A stretch of DNA of 64,000 nt from Bacteroides sp. MSB163 (GTDB lineage Bacteria; Bacteroidota; Bacteroidia; Bacteroidales; Bacteroidaceae). The stretch covers positions 1,426,001 through 1,490,000 of the forward strand of contig NZ_CP143867.1 of assembly GCF_036416795.1 (NCBI RefSeq). Reading direction: 5' to 3'. Under the pieces are notes generated by a model that searched no databases, was not told the DNA's origin, and was given only the letters and a program-made list of their open reading frames with translations. Position numbers and translations under genes: made by a program. Below are positions 40,140 through 49,391 of the stretch, one piece after another. Within the stretch, counting starts at the first letter, position 1; every line of letters starts with the position of its first letter.

Positions 40140-41747
40140 ATGAAACTAAAATATTATTTCACTCTGCTGTCCCTGCTTTCCTTTATGGCTTGCAGTGACG
40201 ATTCTCCTTCTACACCCGATACCCCCGATCAACCGGATGTACCGAATAGTGTAGAGAAACTAGTCACCATTAATGCCGGAAAAACCTATCAGACTATCAC
40301 AGGATTCGGTGCATCAGACTGCTGGAATCCTTCCTATGTAGGTAAATACTGGACCAACAGCCGTGACAAAATCACCGAATTACTCTTCTCTTCCGAAATC
40401 CAGGCAGGAAGCCCCAAAGGTATCGGTCTCTCCATGTGGCGTGTAAACCTGGGCGGTGGAACTGCCGAACAAGGTGATGCAAGCGGCATTACCGATAAAT
40501 CCCGTCGCGCAGAGTCATACCTGACAAACGATTTGACCCTTGATTGGAATCGTTGCGAAGGGCAACGTTATTTCCTGAACCGTGCTAAAGAGTTCGGTTG
40601 CGAAAGTATCGTCCTTTTCAGCAATACACCACCCGTACAATATACACAGAACGGCAAAGGTTTCTCCAACCAAGGAGGAGTATCAAACCTGAAAAACGAT
40701 TGCTACGATGACTTTGCCGCTTACATGGGCGATGTAGCTCAATACTACATAGATAAAGGTTATCCTGTGACGCACATCTCACCGGTCAACGAACCGCAAT
40801 ACAACTGGGATGGCGGACAAGAAGGAAGCGGCTGGACCAATGACGAAGTTGCCAGATTGGCCCGCGAACTGGATGATGCCTTAACCGAACGTAATTTGTC
40901 TACCGATATCCTGCTCGGTGAATCGGGCGACTGGGAATACTTATATAAGACAAAAGACGATGCCAATCGCAGTAACGTTATGTCTGCCTTTTTCACTCCC
41001 GGCTCGTCTGCTTATGTAGGTGACTTAAATCATGTAAAGAAACTAATCTGCGGTCATAGCTACTGGACCGATGGCACTTGGGACGGTATGCGCAGCGTAC
41101 GTAAGCAGGTGGCACAAGCAGCAACACAATATGGTGTAGATATATGGCAAAGTGAATGGAGCATGCTGGGAGACAACTACAGCAACACAGAATTTGTAGG
41201 ATATGACAATGCTACAGAAATGGATATCGCATTTTATATGTCGAGAGTGATACACAATGACCTTACTGTAGCAGGAGTATCTTCATGGAGCTACTGGACT
41301 TCCATGGACGTAGCCCGTTGGGGACATAAAAACCGTTTTCTTCTGATATCCCTCGTACCCGGTGGAGGAATCAACGACAACAATGACAACATAGAAAAAG
41401 AAGGTACCTTCCAATCCACAGCGACTCTTTGGGTATTAGGTAATTACAGTCTGTTCATCCGCCCCGGATACCAACGTATCAACATGCAGCTGACCGAATC
41501 GCTCAACTTCTTTGGATCAGCATGGCTATCCCCGCAAGGAGATAAAATAGTAGCTGTTTTCACTAACATGTCCAGCAAGAATGTCCGCCTGAGCGAAACT
41601 CATGAAGGATGGAGCAACGAAGCTACATCAATCCGGACCTACACCACTACCAATAGCAAAAAACTGACAGAAGCCACCGTATCTGCCGGAGAATCTGTAC
41701 TTTTGGAAGCGGAAAGTGTAACCACAGTAGTGTATAATCTAAAATAA
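40140..41747 (+). CDS. GH30 glycosidase lipoprotein, endo-beta-1,6-galactanase-like (PUL3)
   Basis: A 535-residue retaining glycosidase. The leader ends MACSDD, an SPII site, so it is likely a surface or outer-membrane lipoprotein. GH30 core: QTITGFGASDCWNPSYVG, LSMWRVNLGGGTAEQGD, LFSNTPPVQYTQNGKG, acid/base Glu218 in SPVNEPQYNWDG, nucleophile Glu339 in WQSEWSML, and a C-terminal beta-domain with VFTNMSSKN. The pattern recalls the GH30 group that includes endo-beta-1,6-galactanase; I state the substrate as likely, not shown. As the surface lipoprotein of the PUL it could make the first cuts. A GH2 gene follows after 9 bp. Confidence 0.85.
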   Translation: MKLKYYFTLLSLLSFMACSDDSPSTPDTPDQPDVPNSVEKLVTINAGKTYQTITGFGASDCWNPSYVGKYWTNSRDKITELLFSSEIQAGSPKGIGLSMWRVNLGGGTAEQGDASGITDKSRRAESYLTNDLTLDWNRCEGQRYFLNRAKEFGCESIVLFSNTPPVQYTQNGKGFSNQGGVSNLKNDCYDDFAAYMGDVAQYYIDKGYPVTHISPVNEPQYNWDGGQEGSGWTNDEVARLARELDDALTERNLSTDILLGESGDWEYLYKTKDDANRSNVMSAFFTPGSSAYVGDLNHVKKLICGHSYWTDGTWDGMRSVRKQVAQAATQYGVDIWQSEWSMLGDNYSNTEFVGYDNATEMDIAFYMSRVIHNDLTVAGVSSWSYWTSMDVARWGHKNRFLLISLVPGGGINDNNDNIEKEGTFQSTATLWVLGNYSLFIRPGYQRINMQLTESLNFFGSAWLSPQGDKIVAVFTNMSSKNVRLSETHEGWSNEATSIRTYTTTNSKKLTEATVSAGESVLLEAESVTTVVYNLK

Positions 41748-41756
41748 TCACCCAAA

Positions 41757-44192
41757 ATGAAAAACGCTATATTCACGCTGGCTGTACTCATGACAGTCCT
41801 GCTCACCGGCCTCCCGGCACAGGCGCAGGTTTCATTTGGTAATGCCACCAAATTCAATGAAGACTGGCTCTTCCGACTAACCGATGACTCAACCATTGTA
41901 AACCCCGCCTTCAATGACAGCGAATGGCGCAAACTCAGGCTTCCACATGATTGGTCTATTGAAGGGCAACTTTCACCTTCTTTAGCAAGCTGCACCGGCT
42001 ACTTACCTGGCGGAATCGGCTGGTATCGCAAACATTTCAAGATCACGGATAATGCCCCACGCCATTACATCTATTTCGAAGGGGTATACAATCGCAGTGA
42101 AGTCTATTTAAACGGGCATCTGCTCGGTAAACGTCCTAACGGTTATATCTCATTTCTCTACGACATGACCCCTTATCTGAAAGAGGGGGACAACGTGTTG
42201 AGCGTACGTGTGGATCATAGCCGCTATGCTGATTCCCGCTGGTATACAGGATCGGGGATATATCGCGACGTATGGCTAATTGCCGCTCCCGAAATACACC
42301 TGGCACAATGGGGCATAGGTTGGCATGCTACTTCTCTGACCGACCGGCAAGCTACCATAGCTGTAGATATGGAAGTACAGAAACACATAACAACCGGCAA
42401 CAGACTTGAACTTTCGGCTACACTATACGATGCTACCGGCAAACAAGTAGCGCAACGGCGCACTCGTGTTTCTGATGGCAAAGAAGGTATTACTAAAGAA
42501 AATCTCACACTGAAAATAACTAAACCCCACCGTTGGAATCTGGACGATCCTTACCTTTATACACTAAAAACAGAATTGCTCAGCAATGGAAAACGTATTG
42601 ATGGATGTGAGACTAAAGTAGGGCTCCGTACACTGAAGTTTGACCCCAATAAAGGGTTTGCACTCAATGGCAACTGGATGAAAGTCAAAGGTGTATGTCT
42701 GCATCATGATGCCGGTGTACTCGGTGCCGTAGTACCTCCGGAAGTATGGGAGCGTCGTTTGAACAATCTGAAAGAGATAGGTGTAAATGCCATCCGCATG
42801 AGCCACAACCCACAGGCTCCCGTCGTATATGATCTATGCGACCAACTGGGACTCCTCATCATGGATGAAGCATCCGATGAATGGGAGTTCCCGAAACGTA
42901 AATGGGTAAAAGGCTGGAATAAAGGTGAACCCGCCTATGACGGTTCTTTCGATTTCTTCGAAGAATGGATTGAACAGGATGTAACCGACATGGTACGCCG
43001 TGACCGCAATCATCCCTCCATTTTCATGTGGAGTATTGGTAATGAAGTAGATTATCCGAATGATCCTTACTCACATCCCATTCTTGACGGATCAACCATC
43101 AATCAACCCATGTTTGGCGGTTACAAACCGGATGCTCCTGATGCTATGCGCATCGGAAAGATAGCCAAACGACTGGCTGCATGCGTCCGTGCTGTCGATA
43201 CGTCACGCCCCGTAACGGGAGCACTGGCAGGAGTTGTCATGTCCAATCAAACAGAATATCCCGAAGCCATCGACGTAGTAGGATACAACTATACTGAAAA
43301 CCGTTATGATGAAGATCATGCCACCTACCCCGACCGTGTCATTTATGGTAGCGAAAACGGTTCCGGTCTTGAAGCCTGGTATGCCGTAAAGGATAAAGAA
43401 TTCATCTTCGGCCAATTCATCTGGACAGGTACCGACTATCTCGGTGAATCGGGCGCATGGCCCTCACGCGGACTATATACCGGATTGCTCGACTTTGGCA
43501 GTTTCCCCAAACCCCGCGGACACTTCCGTGCTTCCTTATGGTGCGAAAAACCGGTTACTTATGTGGGTACTTATCCCATACCGGATCGTTTTAAAAACTC
43601 CCGACGCACCTTCCTGTCGCCCGATGCATGGGATATCTGGAACTATGATCCCGGTCAGGAAATACGTGTAGTCTGCTATACCAATGCCCCACAAGCACGT
43701 CTGTTACTCGATGGAAAAGTGCTAGGTGAGATGAAACCCTATGATGAAAAGACAGGTATCATCTACTGGGATATTCCCTATCAGGCGGGTGAGCTGAAAG
43801 CCGAAGGCTGCGATAAAGACGGAAATATATTGTCCAGCTATTCCATCAAAACCTCCGGTCGTCCCTACGCTCTCCGTGTAAGTGCCGATCGTACCAATCT
43901 ATCCTGCAACCGCGCTACAGCGCATCTCATTGTAGAAGTGATAGATGAAAAGGGTGTCGTAGTGAAATTAGGCGACAATGACATTACTTGCACCATCGAA
44001 GGTCCGGCACATTTACTGGGACTCGAAGGTTCCGATAACAGCGACATGAGTGACTACACCGATAATCACCATCGTGCCTTCCACGGACGCCTGCTTACCT
44101 ACCTACAGACCGTCGGTGAAAAAGGTCAGATTCGCGTAAAGTTTACTTCACCACTTTTACAAGGAACAGAGATTGTCTTGAATGCTAAATAA
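41757..44192 (+). CDS. GH2 beta-galactosidase-type enzyme, exported (PUL3)
   Basis: An 811-residue enzyme with signal peptide ending PAQAQ. Order of domains: sugar-binding jelly roll (RLPHDWSIEG, GIGWYRKHF, SRWYTGSGIYRDVWL), immunoglobulin-like sandwich, TIM barrel with acid/base Glu430 in WSIGNEVD and nucleophile Glu533 in IYGSENGSG, then C-terminal DUF4982/big-2-like domains. SRWYTGSGIYRDVWL is typical of GH2 beta-galactosidases. Predicted to remove terminal galactose from oligosaccharides released by the flanking GH30 enzymes in the periplasm. Confidence 0.92.
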   Translation: MKNAIFTLAVLMTVLLTGLPAQAQVSFGNATKFNEDWLFRLTDDSTIVNPAFNDSEWRKLRLPHDWSIEGQLSPSLASCTGYLPGGIGWYRKHFKITDNAPRHYIYFEGVYNRSEVYLNGHLLGKRPNGYISFLYDMTPYLKEGDNVLSVRVDHSRYADSRWYTGSGIYRDVWLIAAPEIHLAQWGIGWHATSLTDRQATIAVDMEVQKHITTGNRLELSATLYDATGKQVAQRRTRVSDGKEGITKENLTLKITKPHRWNLDDPYLYTLKTELLSNGKRIDGCETKVGLRTLKFDPNKGFALNGNWMKVKGVCLHHDAGVLGAVVPPEVWERRLNNLKEIGVNAIRMSHNPQAPVVYDLCDQLGLLIMDEASDEWEFPKRKWVKGWNKGEPAYDGSFDFFEEWIEQDVTDMVRRDRNHPSIFMWSIGNEVDYPNDPYSHPILDGSTINQPMFGGYKPDAPDAMRIGKIAKRLAACVRAVDTSRPVTGALAGVVMSNQTEYPEAIDVVGYNYTENRYDEDHATYPDRVIYGSENGSGLEAWYAVKDKEFIFGQFIWTGTDYLGESGAWPSRGLYTGLLDFGSFPKPRGHFRASLWCEKPVTYVGTYPIPDRFKNSRRTFLSPDAWDIWNYDPGQEIRVVCYTNAPQARLLLDGKVLGEMKPYDEKTGIIYWDIPYQAGELKAEGCDKDGNILSSYSIKTSGRPYALRVSADRTNLSCNRATAHLIVEVIDEKGVVVKLGDNDITCTIEGPAHLLGLEGSDNSDMSDYTDNHHRAFHGRLLTYLQTVGEKGQIRVKFTSPLLQGTEIVLNAK

Positions 44193-44214
44193 TCCTCTAA
44201 AAACAAATATTTAT

Positions 44215-45783
44215 ATGAAATACAAAGTATTATTACTCGCCCTCGCCGCAATAACTACTTCGTGTTCACCACAAGCAGATATAAACTATCAGATTATTCC
44301 CGAACAGCCTCAGCAAACCATGGATCATTTCAGTGCTTCGGATGCCTGGAGCATGCACATCATAGGCAAATGGCCTCAGGAGAAACAGGACCAAGTAGCC
44401 GACTGGTTGTTCAGTACAGAAAATGACGCTAACGGAAAGCCCAAAGGAATCGGGCTTTCTCTGTGGCGCTTCAATGTAGGTGCAGGAAGCACGGAACAGG
44501 GCGAAGCCAGTCAGATAGGCTCCCCTTGGATGCGTACCGAATGTTTTCTGCAACCGGACGGAAGCTATGACTGGGACAAGCAACAGGGACAGCGTAATTT
44601 CCTCCGGTTAGCAAAGGAACGTGGAGTCAATAAATTCCTTGCTTTCCTAAACTCTCCACCCGTTTATTTCACTCAAAACGGGCTTGCCACCAACACCGGA
44701 CGTGACGGCACACTGAATCTGAAAGCGGAACATTATGAAGACTTCGCCCGCTTTCTGGCAAATGTGATAAAAGGAGTTGAAAAGAAAGACGGCATTAAGT
44801 TCGATTACCTCTCCCCTTTCAACGAACCGGACGGACACTGGAATTGGATAGGTCCCAAACAAGAAGGCACCCCGGCAACAAAGAAAGAAATTGCCCGTGC
44901 CGTACGCCTCATCAGCAAAGAGTTTGTGAAAGAGGGTATTGATACGGAAATCACCATCTGCGAAGCGTCAGACTATCGTTGTATGTTCTCCACACACATG
45001 ACAAACCATGAACGTGGATACGAAATACAATCTTTCTTCTGTCCCGACAGTGTAGATACTTATCTGGGAAATACCCCGAATGTCCCCCATCTCATTGCAG
45101 GACACAGCTATTGGACCAATACGCCTTTAGAGAGTCTGAGAGATTACCGTCGTCAGTTACGTGATACACTGGACAAATACAAAGTCGACTTCTGGCAAAC
45201 GGAAACCTGCATTATGGGGAACGATGAAGAAATTGGCGGAGGCGGTGGATTTGATCATACAATGAAAACAGCTCTCTATGTGGCCCGTATCATTCATCAC
45301 GACATTGTTTATGCAGGAGCACGTAGCTGGCAGTGGTGGCGTGCCATAGGCGGTGACTACAAAGACGGATTGCTACGCGAATACACTGATCCCGATCTTC
45401 ATGACGGTAAAGTGGAAGACTCTAAATTATTATGGATATTAGGTAATTACAGCCGCTTTATACGTCCGGGAGCTGTACGCATGTCTATTAAGGCAACAGA
45501 CAAATCCGGACAGGTAATCCCGGAAGGAGATAATGATCCCCAAGGGCTCATGTGTTCTGCTTATCAGAATACAAACGGACAATGGGTAATGGTAGTTATC
45601 AACTACGCTGATCAGGAGAAAAATTTCACTTTCAAAGTGGATGGTCCCAAAGTAAAGTCATGGCAAGGCTACCGCACCTCAGATGAAGCAGGTGAAGATC
45701 TTCTACCCATTAAGAAACTGAAAAATGAACAGATAGCAGTGATTCCTGCACGTTCCGTTATCACTTTTGTTTCTCAGGATTAA
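44215..45783 (+). CDS. GH30 glycosidase, second of PUL3
   Basis: A 522-residue lipoprotein-type GH30. The ATG at 44215 was chosen because it opens a leader with SPII site TTSC; the ATG at 44182 overlaps the GH2 gene and adds no signal. Core motifs: MDHFSASDAWSMHIIG, LSLWRFNVGAGSTEQGE, FLNSPPVYFTQNGLA, acid/base Glu204 in SPFNEPDGHWNW, nucleophile Glu330 in WQTETCIMG, and a glycine run EIGGGGGFDH. It shares layout with the other PUL3 GH30 but is clearly diverged, suggesting different chain lengths or side chains rather than duplication for dosage. Confidence 0.88.
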   Translation: MKYKVLLLALAAITTSCSPQADINYQIIPEQPQQTMDHFSASDAWSMHIIGKWPQEKQDQVADWLFSTENDANGKPKGIGLSLWRFNVGAGSTEQGEASQIGSPWMRTECFLQPDGSYDWDKQQGQRNFLRLAKERGVNKFLAFLNSPPVYFTQNGLATNTGRDGTLNLKAEHYEDFARFLANVIKGVEKKDGIKFDYLSPFNEPDGHWNWIGPKQEGTPATKKEIARAVRLISKEFVKEGIDTEITICEASDYRCMFSTHMTNHERGYEIQSFFCPDSVDTYLGNTPNVPHLIAGHSYWTNTPLESLRDYRRQLRDTLDKYKVDFWQTETCIMGNDEEIGGGGGFDHTMKTALYVARIIHHDIVYAGARSWQWWRAIGGDYKDGLLREYTDPDLHDGKVEDSKLLWILGNYSRFIRPGAVRMSIKATDKSGQVIPEGDNDPQGLMCSAYQNTNGQWVMVVINYADQEKNFTFKVDGPKVKSWQGYRTSDEAGEDLLPIKKLKNEQIAVIPARSVITFVSQD

Positions 45784-45877
45784 GAGATTTCACCACAGAG
45801 TGACACAGAGTATCACGGAGTTTTATATTCTTTATTTAGAAATTATTGAACTCTGTGTTACTCTGTGGTGAAATCTC
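45784..45877. repeat. 94-bp inverted repeat between PUL3 and the TPR/SUFU gene
   Basis: 27-bp arms (45784-45810 and 45851-45877) match at 26 of 27 positions; the left arm begins GAGATTTCACCACAGAG. The loop is 40 bp, A/T-rich. It touches the stop codons of both convergent genes. The arms contain an internal repeat of CACAGAGT. Shares the CACCACAGA core with 13644-13722. A bidirectional terminator or a small mobile hairpin element are both possible. Confidence 0.8.
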
Positions 45878-48099
45878 TATTCTTCCGGCCGACCAAATCC
45901 CTCGCAGACATTCAAACGATGAATATCTACCACTGCACTTATTTCTCCCATCTTCCCTAACAATGTTTCCGCACCATTCTGAATCTTGAAGTTGACTTCT
46001 TCTTCATACAGTGGAATCATCTGATAGAAATTCACTTCTTCCCCATTAGGCAATTGGCAAACAGCAGCTCCTTCTCCCACATTCTCCGGATTGATCAATA
46101 ATACACTGGAAAGCTGAGTATTCTCTGCAAACGGTTTCCCGTTGGGTACAGAATGCCCCCAACCTAACCAAGAGTCCTCTTCTAACGGCAGACGGGCAAG
46201 TATCTTCAGCCAACGTAGCGGCCAGTAATTCTTTTCTTCATGGTCAGAAATATTCCAGTCGGCAGGTAAATATACCACTATCTCCGCACGCTCCAGCTTA
46301 TACTCAGCCAGTTCCTTGGGTACATTCATCCGATGGGCACCCATGCCCGATGTGACCAGCGTGTAATAATTCCTCTCAGCCGTCGGCTCGACAATAAAGA
46401 TATCCACATGGATATCCGGTGAAGCGATCTCATGGAACACATGATCCGAATGACCGAAGAACTTGTCAATATGCGCTTCAAGAGCATCCAATTCCTCCTC
46501 TTCGTACATCTCAGGATGAGGCAAAACACCATTCTTACAATTTTCAATGTATTCCTTCGCATCTTCATCGCTGGGGTCCAATTCCAATGAATGCTCAAAG
46601 GCTTTCTGTGCCTTATCCAGTTGATTCAGATAATAATAAGCATAACCCAGTCGATAGAACCAAAGCGCGTCTTCCTTACATTCTTCCTTTACTGAAAGAA
46701 GCTGTTCAATGGCTTCATTATAATTCCCCTGATTATTGTACGAGCGCGCCAAAAGCCCCGTCAATTCCGCAGTCCTCTCCTCTTCAGGAACTTCCAGAAT
46801 GGCGTCAATTATCTTCTGCTCCTCATCGTCCGCATTCCACTGTTCTATTTGCTGGAGCAATTTATCATGCTTGTTCGTTTTAGTAGCAGTCAGATGATCG
46901 ATAAAGTCGGCTGAAAAGCACATTGCTTCATCCTTTCCCTCGCACGAAAGAGTAAACAGGGTGAACTGATGCTCAGTGATAATCTGGCATTGGCACACAT
47001 ATTCATCATTGGCTTCCTCTTCTTCTCCACCCAGATCATAAAGCCTGCACTTACCGTTTTCAAAAAACTTCTCCTCAATCAGCACATTCTCATCGTCTTC
47101 CAGATAGTCCGCTTCGTCATCGGGCATAGAATATGCCGACATTCGCACTACATGCCAATTCTCGTCTTCTCCATCATAATACCCGCGAGAATCATCCTCT
47201 TCAAAATAAAGGTAATTACCCGGAAGATCAAACTTTAGATTTCCTAATGTATAGGTCACTTTGTCCTTGCGATAACCAATTGGAAATTCACTTATGAAAT
47301 CCGGCAATGCAGAAACATCTACCGGCTCTTTTTCCGCCAAACGACAAAGTAACAGATAGTCTTCTTTCGGGAAAGCAAGAGACGTATCCATTGCGGCAGC
47401 CTTCTCCAGGTTTTCTATAATGAACAAATTGATTTCCATATCTTCTTCGCTACGCGCGGAAGGCATAAAATAGCAATCTTCCCACAAGGCACTCAAAGCC
47501 GTATTCCGATAGAATAATGCATCACGCTCTTCATTATTCCACATGAAAAATTCGCTTGCCAACCTCTCGATACCTTCACCTTTTATCCGTTCGACTAAGT
47601 GCTCCGGACATATTCTTCCGAAAGGAGATACCACCGTTCCTTCTATCCCACGGGGCATGTACTTATTACAATCCCAACAAATGGCAGACATGCTGCAATT
47701 CTCCTTCATACGTTCACGGCAGAGTTCTACAATGGCGTTCAGCCAGTGATAGAAATGTTCGGAACGCATCCGCTCAAAATCCCTATGCTCATAATATTCC
47801 GTATCGTCCTCCACCTCAGTAGAGGAGTCTCTCAGTTCCACCAACTCGTCAACGATATCTATCGCAGCCTTATGAAAACCTGCTCCCAACAGGTTAGTCT
47901 GACAATCACCTATAACAGCTATATCATCTTCTTCCTGTTCATAATTGAAGAATATATTTCCTAAACGGCAGACTGATAATTCAGAATAATCTTCTGTATG
48001 ATTGACAGATGCCGCGTGCCGGGCAGCAACTACATCCAACAATTTCTGAAATGAAGAAACGCTTTTGCATTTCGTTGTTAATCTGAAACCTATACTCAT
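45877..48099 (-). CDS. TPR protein with C-terminal Suppressor-of-fused (SUFU) domain
   Basis: A cytosolic 740-residue protein, no signal peptide and strongly acidic. N-terminal 1-400: no family recognised, with a CxxC (AICWDCNKYM) and an IGDCQTNLL segment. Middle, about 435-525: TPR repeats (TAELTGLLARSYNNQGNYNEAIEQL, ALWFYRLGYAYYYLNQLDKA in pieces). C-terminal about 550-735: SUFU fold (HVDIFIVEPT, YYTLVTSGMGAHRMNVP, RAEIVVYLPADWN, WGHSVPNGKPF). In bacteria SUFU domains are known from immunity proteins of polymorphic toxin systems, but no toxin gene is seen here. Start overlaps the upstream gene's stop (ATGA), so the two are translationally coupled. Confidence 0.75.
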   Translation of the reverse strand: MSIGFRLTTKCKSVSSFQKLLDVVAARHAASVNHTEDYSELSVCRLGNIFFNYEQEEDDIAVIGDCQTNLLGAGFHKAAIDIVDELVELRDSSTEVEDDTEYYEHRDFERMRSEHFYHWLNAIVELCRERMKENCSMSAICWDCNKYMPRGIEGTVVSPFGRICPEHLVERIKGEGIERLASEFFMWNNEERDALFYRNTALSALWEDCYFMPSARSEEDMEINLFIIENLEKAAAMDTSLAFPKEDYLLLCRLAEKEPVDVSALPDFISEFPIGYRKDKVTYTLGNLKFDLPGNYLYFEEDDSRGYYDGEDENWHVVRMSAYSMPDDEADYLEDDENVLIEEKFFENGKCRLYDLGGEEEEANDEYVCQCQIITEHQFTLFTLSCEGKDEAMCFSADFIDHLTATKTNKHDKLLQQIEQWNADDEEQKIIDAILEVPEEERTAELTGLLARSYNNQGNYNEAIEQLLSVKEECKEDALWFYRLGYAYYYLNQLDKAQKAFEHSLELDPSDEDAKEYIENCKNGVLPHPEMYEEEELDALEAHIDKFFGHSDHVFHEIASPDIHVDIFIVEPTAERNYYTLVTSGMGAHRMNVPKELAEYKLERAEIVVYLPADWNISDHEEKNYWPLRWLKILARLPLEEDSWLGWGHSVPNGKPFAENTQLSSVLLINPENVGEGAAVCQLPNGEEVNFYQMIPLYEEEVNFKIQNGAETLLGKMGEISAVVDIHRLNVCEGFGRPEE

Positions 48100-48575
48100 G
48101 ATTGTGATATATTTATAGTTATAGATTCATTTTTATTCCTCAGACTCGTCATCCTCCGTTTCATACAGTCTGCACAAATCACTACCCTGATGGAAGTCGG
48201 AAAGATAGAAGTGATATTGGGGGAGAATGTGAATTCATAGTCTCCACCCAAGTTAAAATGCACATCCTCATCTATCAAATTCGTACCGGCGGTAACAAAC
48301 TCAACAGCATCACCACCGTCAAGCTGCCCACGGTTCTCAACAATCCGGGAGAGCTCCTCCTCGTTATCGGTAAACCACTTCCAAAAGTTCTGCACCCGCT
48401 TCCGGAAAGGCAAAGCTTTTTCATATTCACCCAGGTTGTTATATGCACGTGCCAGCAAACCTGTAGCTTCAGAATCTCTTTCTTCAGGCGAAATCTGTCC
48501 TAACATATCAACAATTCTACCATGCTCGTCAGTTTCTGTCCAAGCATCAATTTGTTTCCTTAATGTTTCATCCAT
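48096..48575 (-). CDS. Truncated TPR protein, coupled to the SUFU gene
   Basis: A 159-residue protein. The N terminus (MDETLRKQIDAWTETDEHGR, then LTGLLARAYNNLGEYEKAL-like TPR) resembles the TPR part of the next gene. A region FWKWFTDNEEELSRIVENRG to GGDYEFTFSP then appears to be the beginning of a larger domain found after TPR repeats in relatives as I recall them. The last ~40 residues match nothing I recognise. It therefore looks like a C-terminally shortened, internally deleted relic, though the ATGA overlap with the next gene is kept. Function unknown. Confidence 0.55.
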   Translation of the reverse strand: MDETLRKQIDAWTETDEHGRIVDMLGQISPEERDSEATGLLARAYNNLGEYEKALPFRKRVQNFWKWFTDNEEELSRIVENRGQLDGGDAVEFVTAGTNLIDEDVHFNLGGDYEFTFSPNITSIFPTSIRVVICADCMKRRMTSLRNKNESITINISQS

Positions 48576-48900
48576 TATTCATTGTGGTTTAATGATGTCC
48601 AAAGATATAAAAACTCAGTTTATTCACTCTATAAACTGCCATAAAAAATTACAATTGGATAATGGCTATTTTATAGAAGCCATGACAAATTGCAAATTGT
48701 ATTCTGTCAATTTGCTTCTCTAAATAACTTTTATTTAGCATTTATTCAGAAAGATACTCAAAAGATAAGACAAATGTCATTGTATCCACAAGAGGAAGAG
48801 CAAGAAGTACAAGTCTTTTCTTTATATTTTGAAGACTGTTTTTCAAGAAGAACGGACTATAAAAGCTGCATTGCTATCGTTCAGTTCGTAAACAGTCTTT
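48576..48900. promoter_or_regulatory. Intergenic region with a -7 box for the TPR/SUFU pair
   Basis: A 325-bp A/T-rich stretch with no convincing gene. CAAAGATA at 48600-48607 is TATCTTTG on the coding strand, an exact TAnnTTTG match 25 bp ahead of the 48575 ATG. The rest shows nothing I can name; an open plus-strand frame across 48690-48938 has no family features. Confidence 0.35.
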
Positions 48901-49344
48901 TCAATATTGCTGTATATACGTATCCAAACAATCCGTAGCCGATAAAGTCAATTTTCCTTTTATACGTTGCTTTGCCTTCAGCACCGAACGGGGAGTTATA
49001 TTGAAGAGAACTGCAATAGCCTTATTACCCAACCGGGCACGAACCAGGTAACATAACTTCAATTCCTGCATACTCAGTCCATATGAAGATAACGTCTCCG
49101 ACAGGCAATCACCATACAGCATATCAATGACAGTAAACAGATTCGCCCACTCAGCCTCATCCCGGACAAGTCCGTAAGACGGATGCTGATGAAGACAAAG
49201 CAATTGCCCCATAGACACAAGCAGGGAAGAAGAACATTCAGCCAGTGCCGAGGCATTCTGATAGTCTTTCAGTTGTTTAGTTAATTGTTTATTGCGGAAT
49301 AACAGACAGGCATTCCAGTTATCATGATAAGTTTCCATATTCAA
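48901..49344 (-). CDS. Small LuxR-like helix-turn-helix protein
   Basis: A 147-residue protein. The C-terminal ~60 residues look like a GerE/LuxR-type HTH: LSMQELKLCYLVRARLGNKA, then IAVLFNITPRSVLKAKQRI, the variant typical of Bacteroidetes TPR-HTH regulators. The N-terminal ~85 residues are helical with no TPR motif seen, so this could be a stand-alone or shortened regulator. It is the last minus-strand gene after the NVEALA/peptidase cluster and a candidate regulator of it, an inference from position only. Confidence 0.65.
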   Translation of the reverse strand: MNMETYHDNWNACLLFRNKQLTKQLKDYQNASALAECSSSLLVSMGQLLCLHQHPSYGLVRDEAEWANLFTVIDMLYGDCLSETLSSYGLSMQELKLCYLVRARLGNKAIAVLFNITPRSVLKAKQRIKGKLTLSATDCLDTYIQQY

Positions 49345-49391
49345 TTTCTCGTTCTTTTATGTTCCATATAATTTATATTCTCAATGCCGCC

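Noticed and set aside
48690..48938. Plus-strand small gene of 82 codons in the gap before the HTH gene
   Set aside because: Overlaps the end of the HTH gene, has no ribosome-binding site or recognisable feature, and is A/T-rich like the surrounding intergenic DNA.
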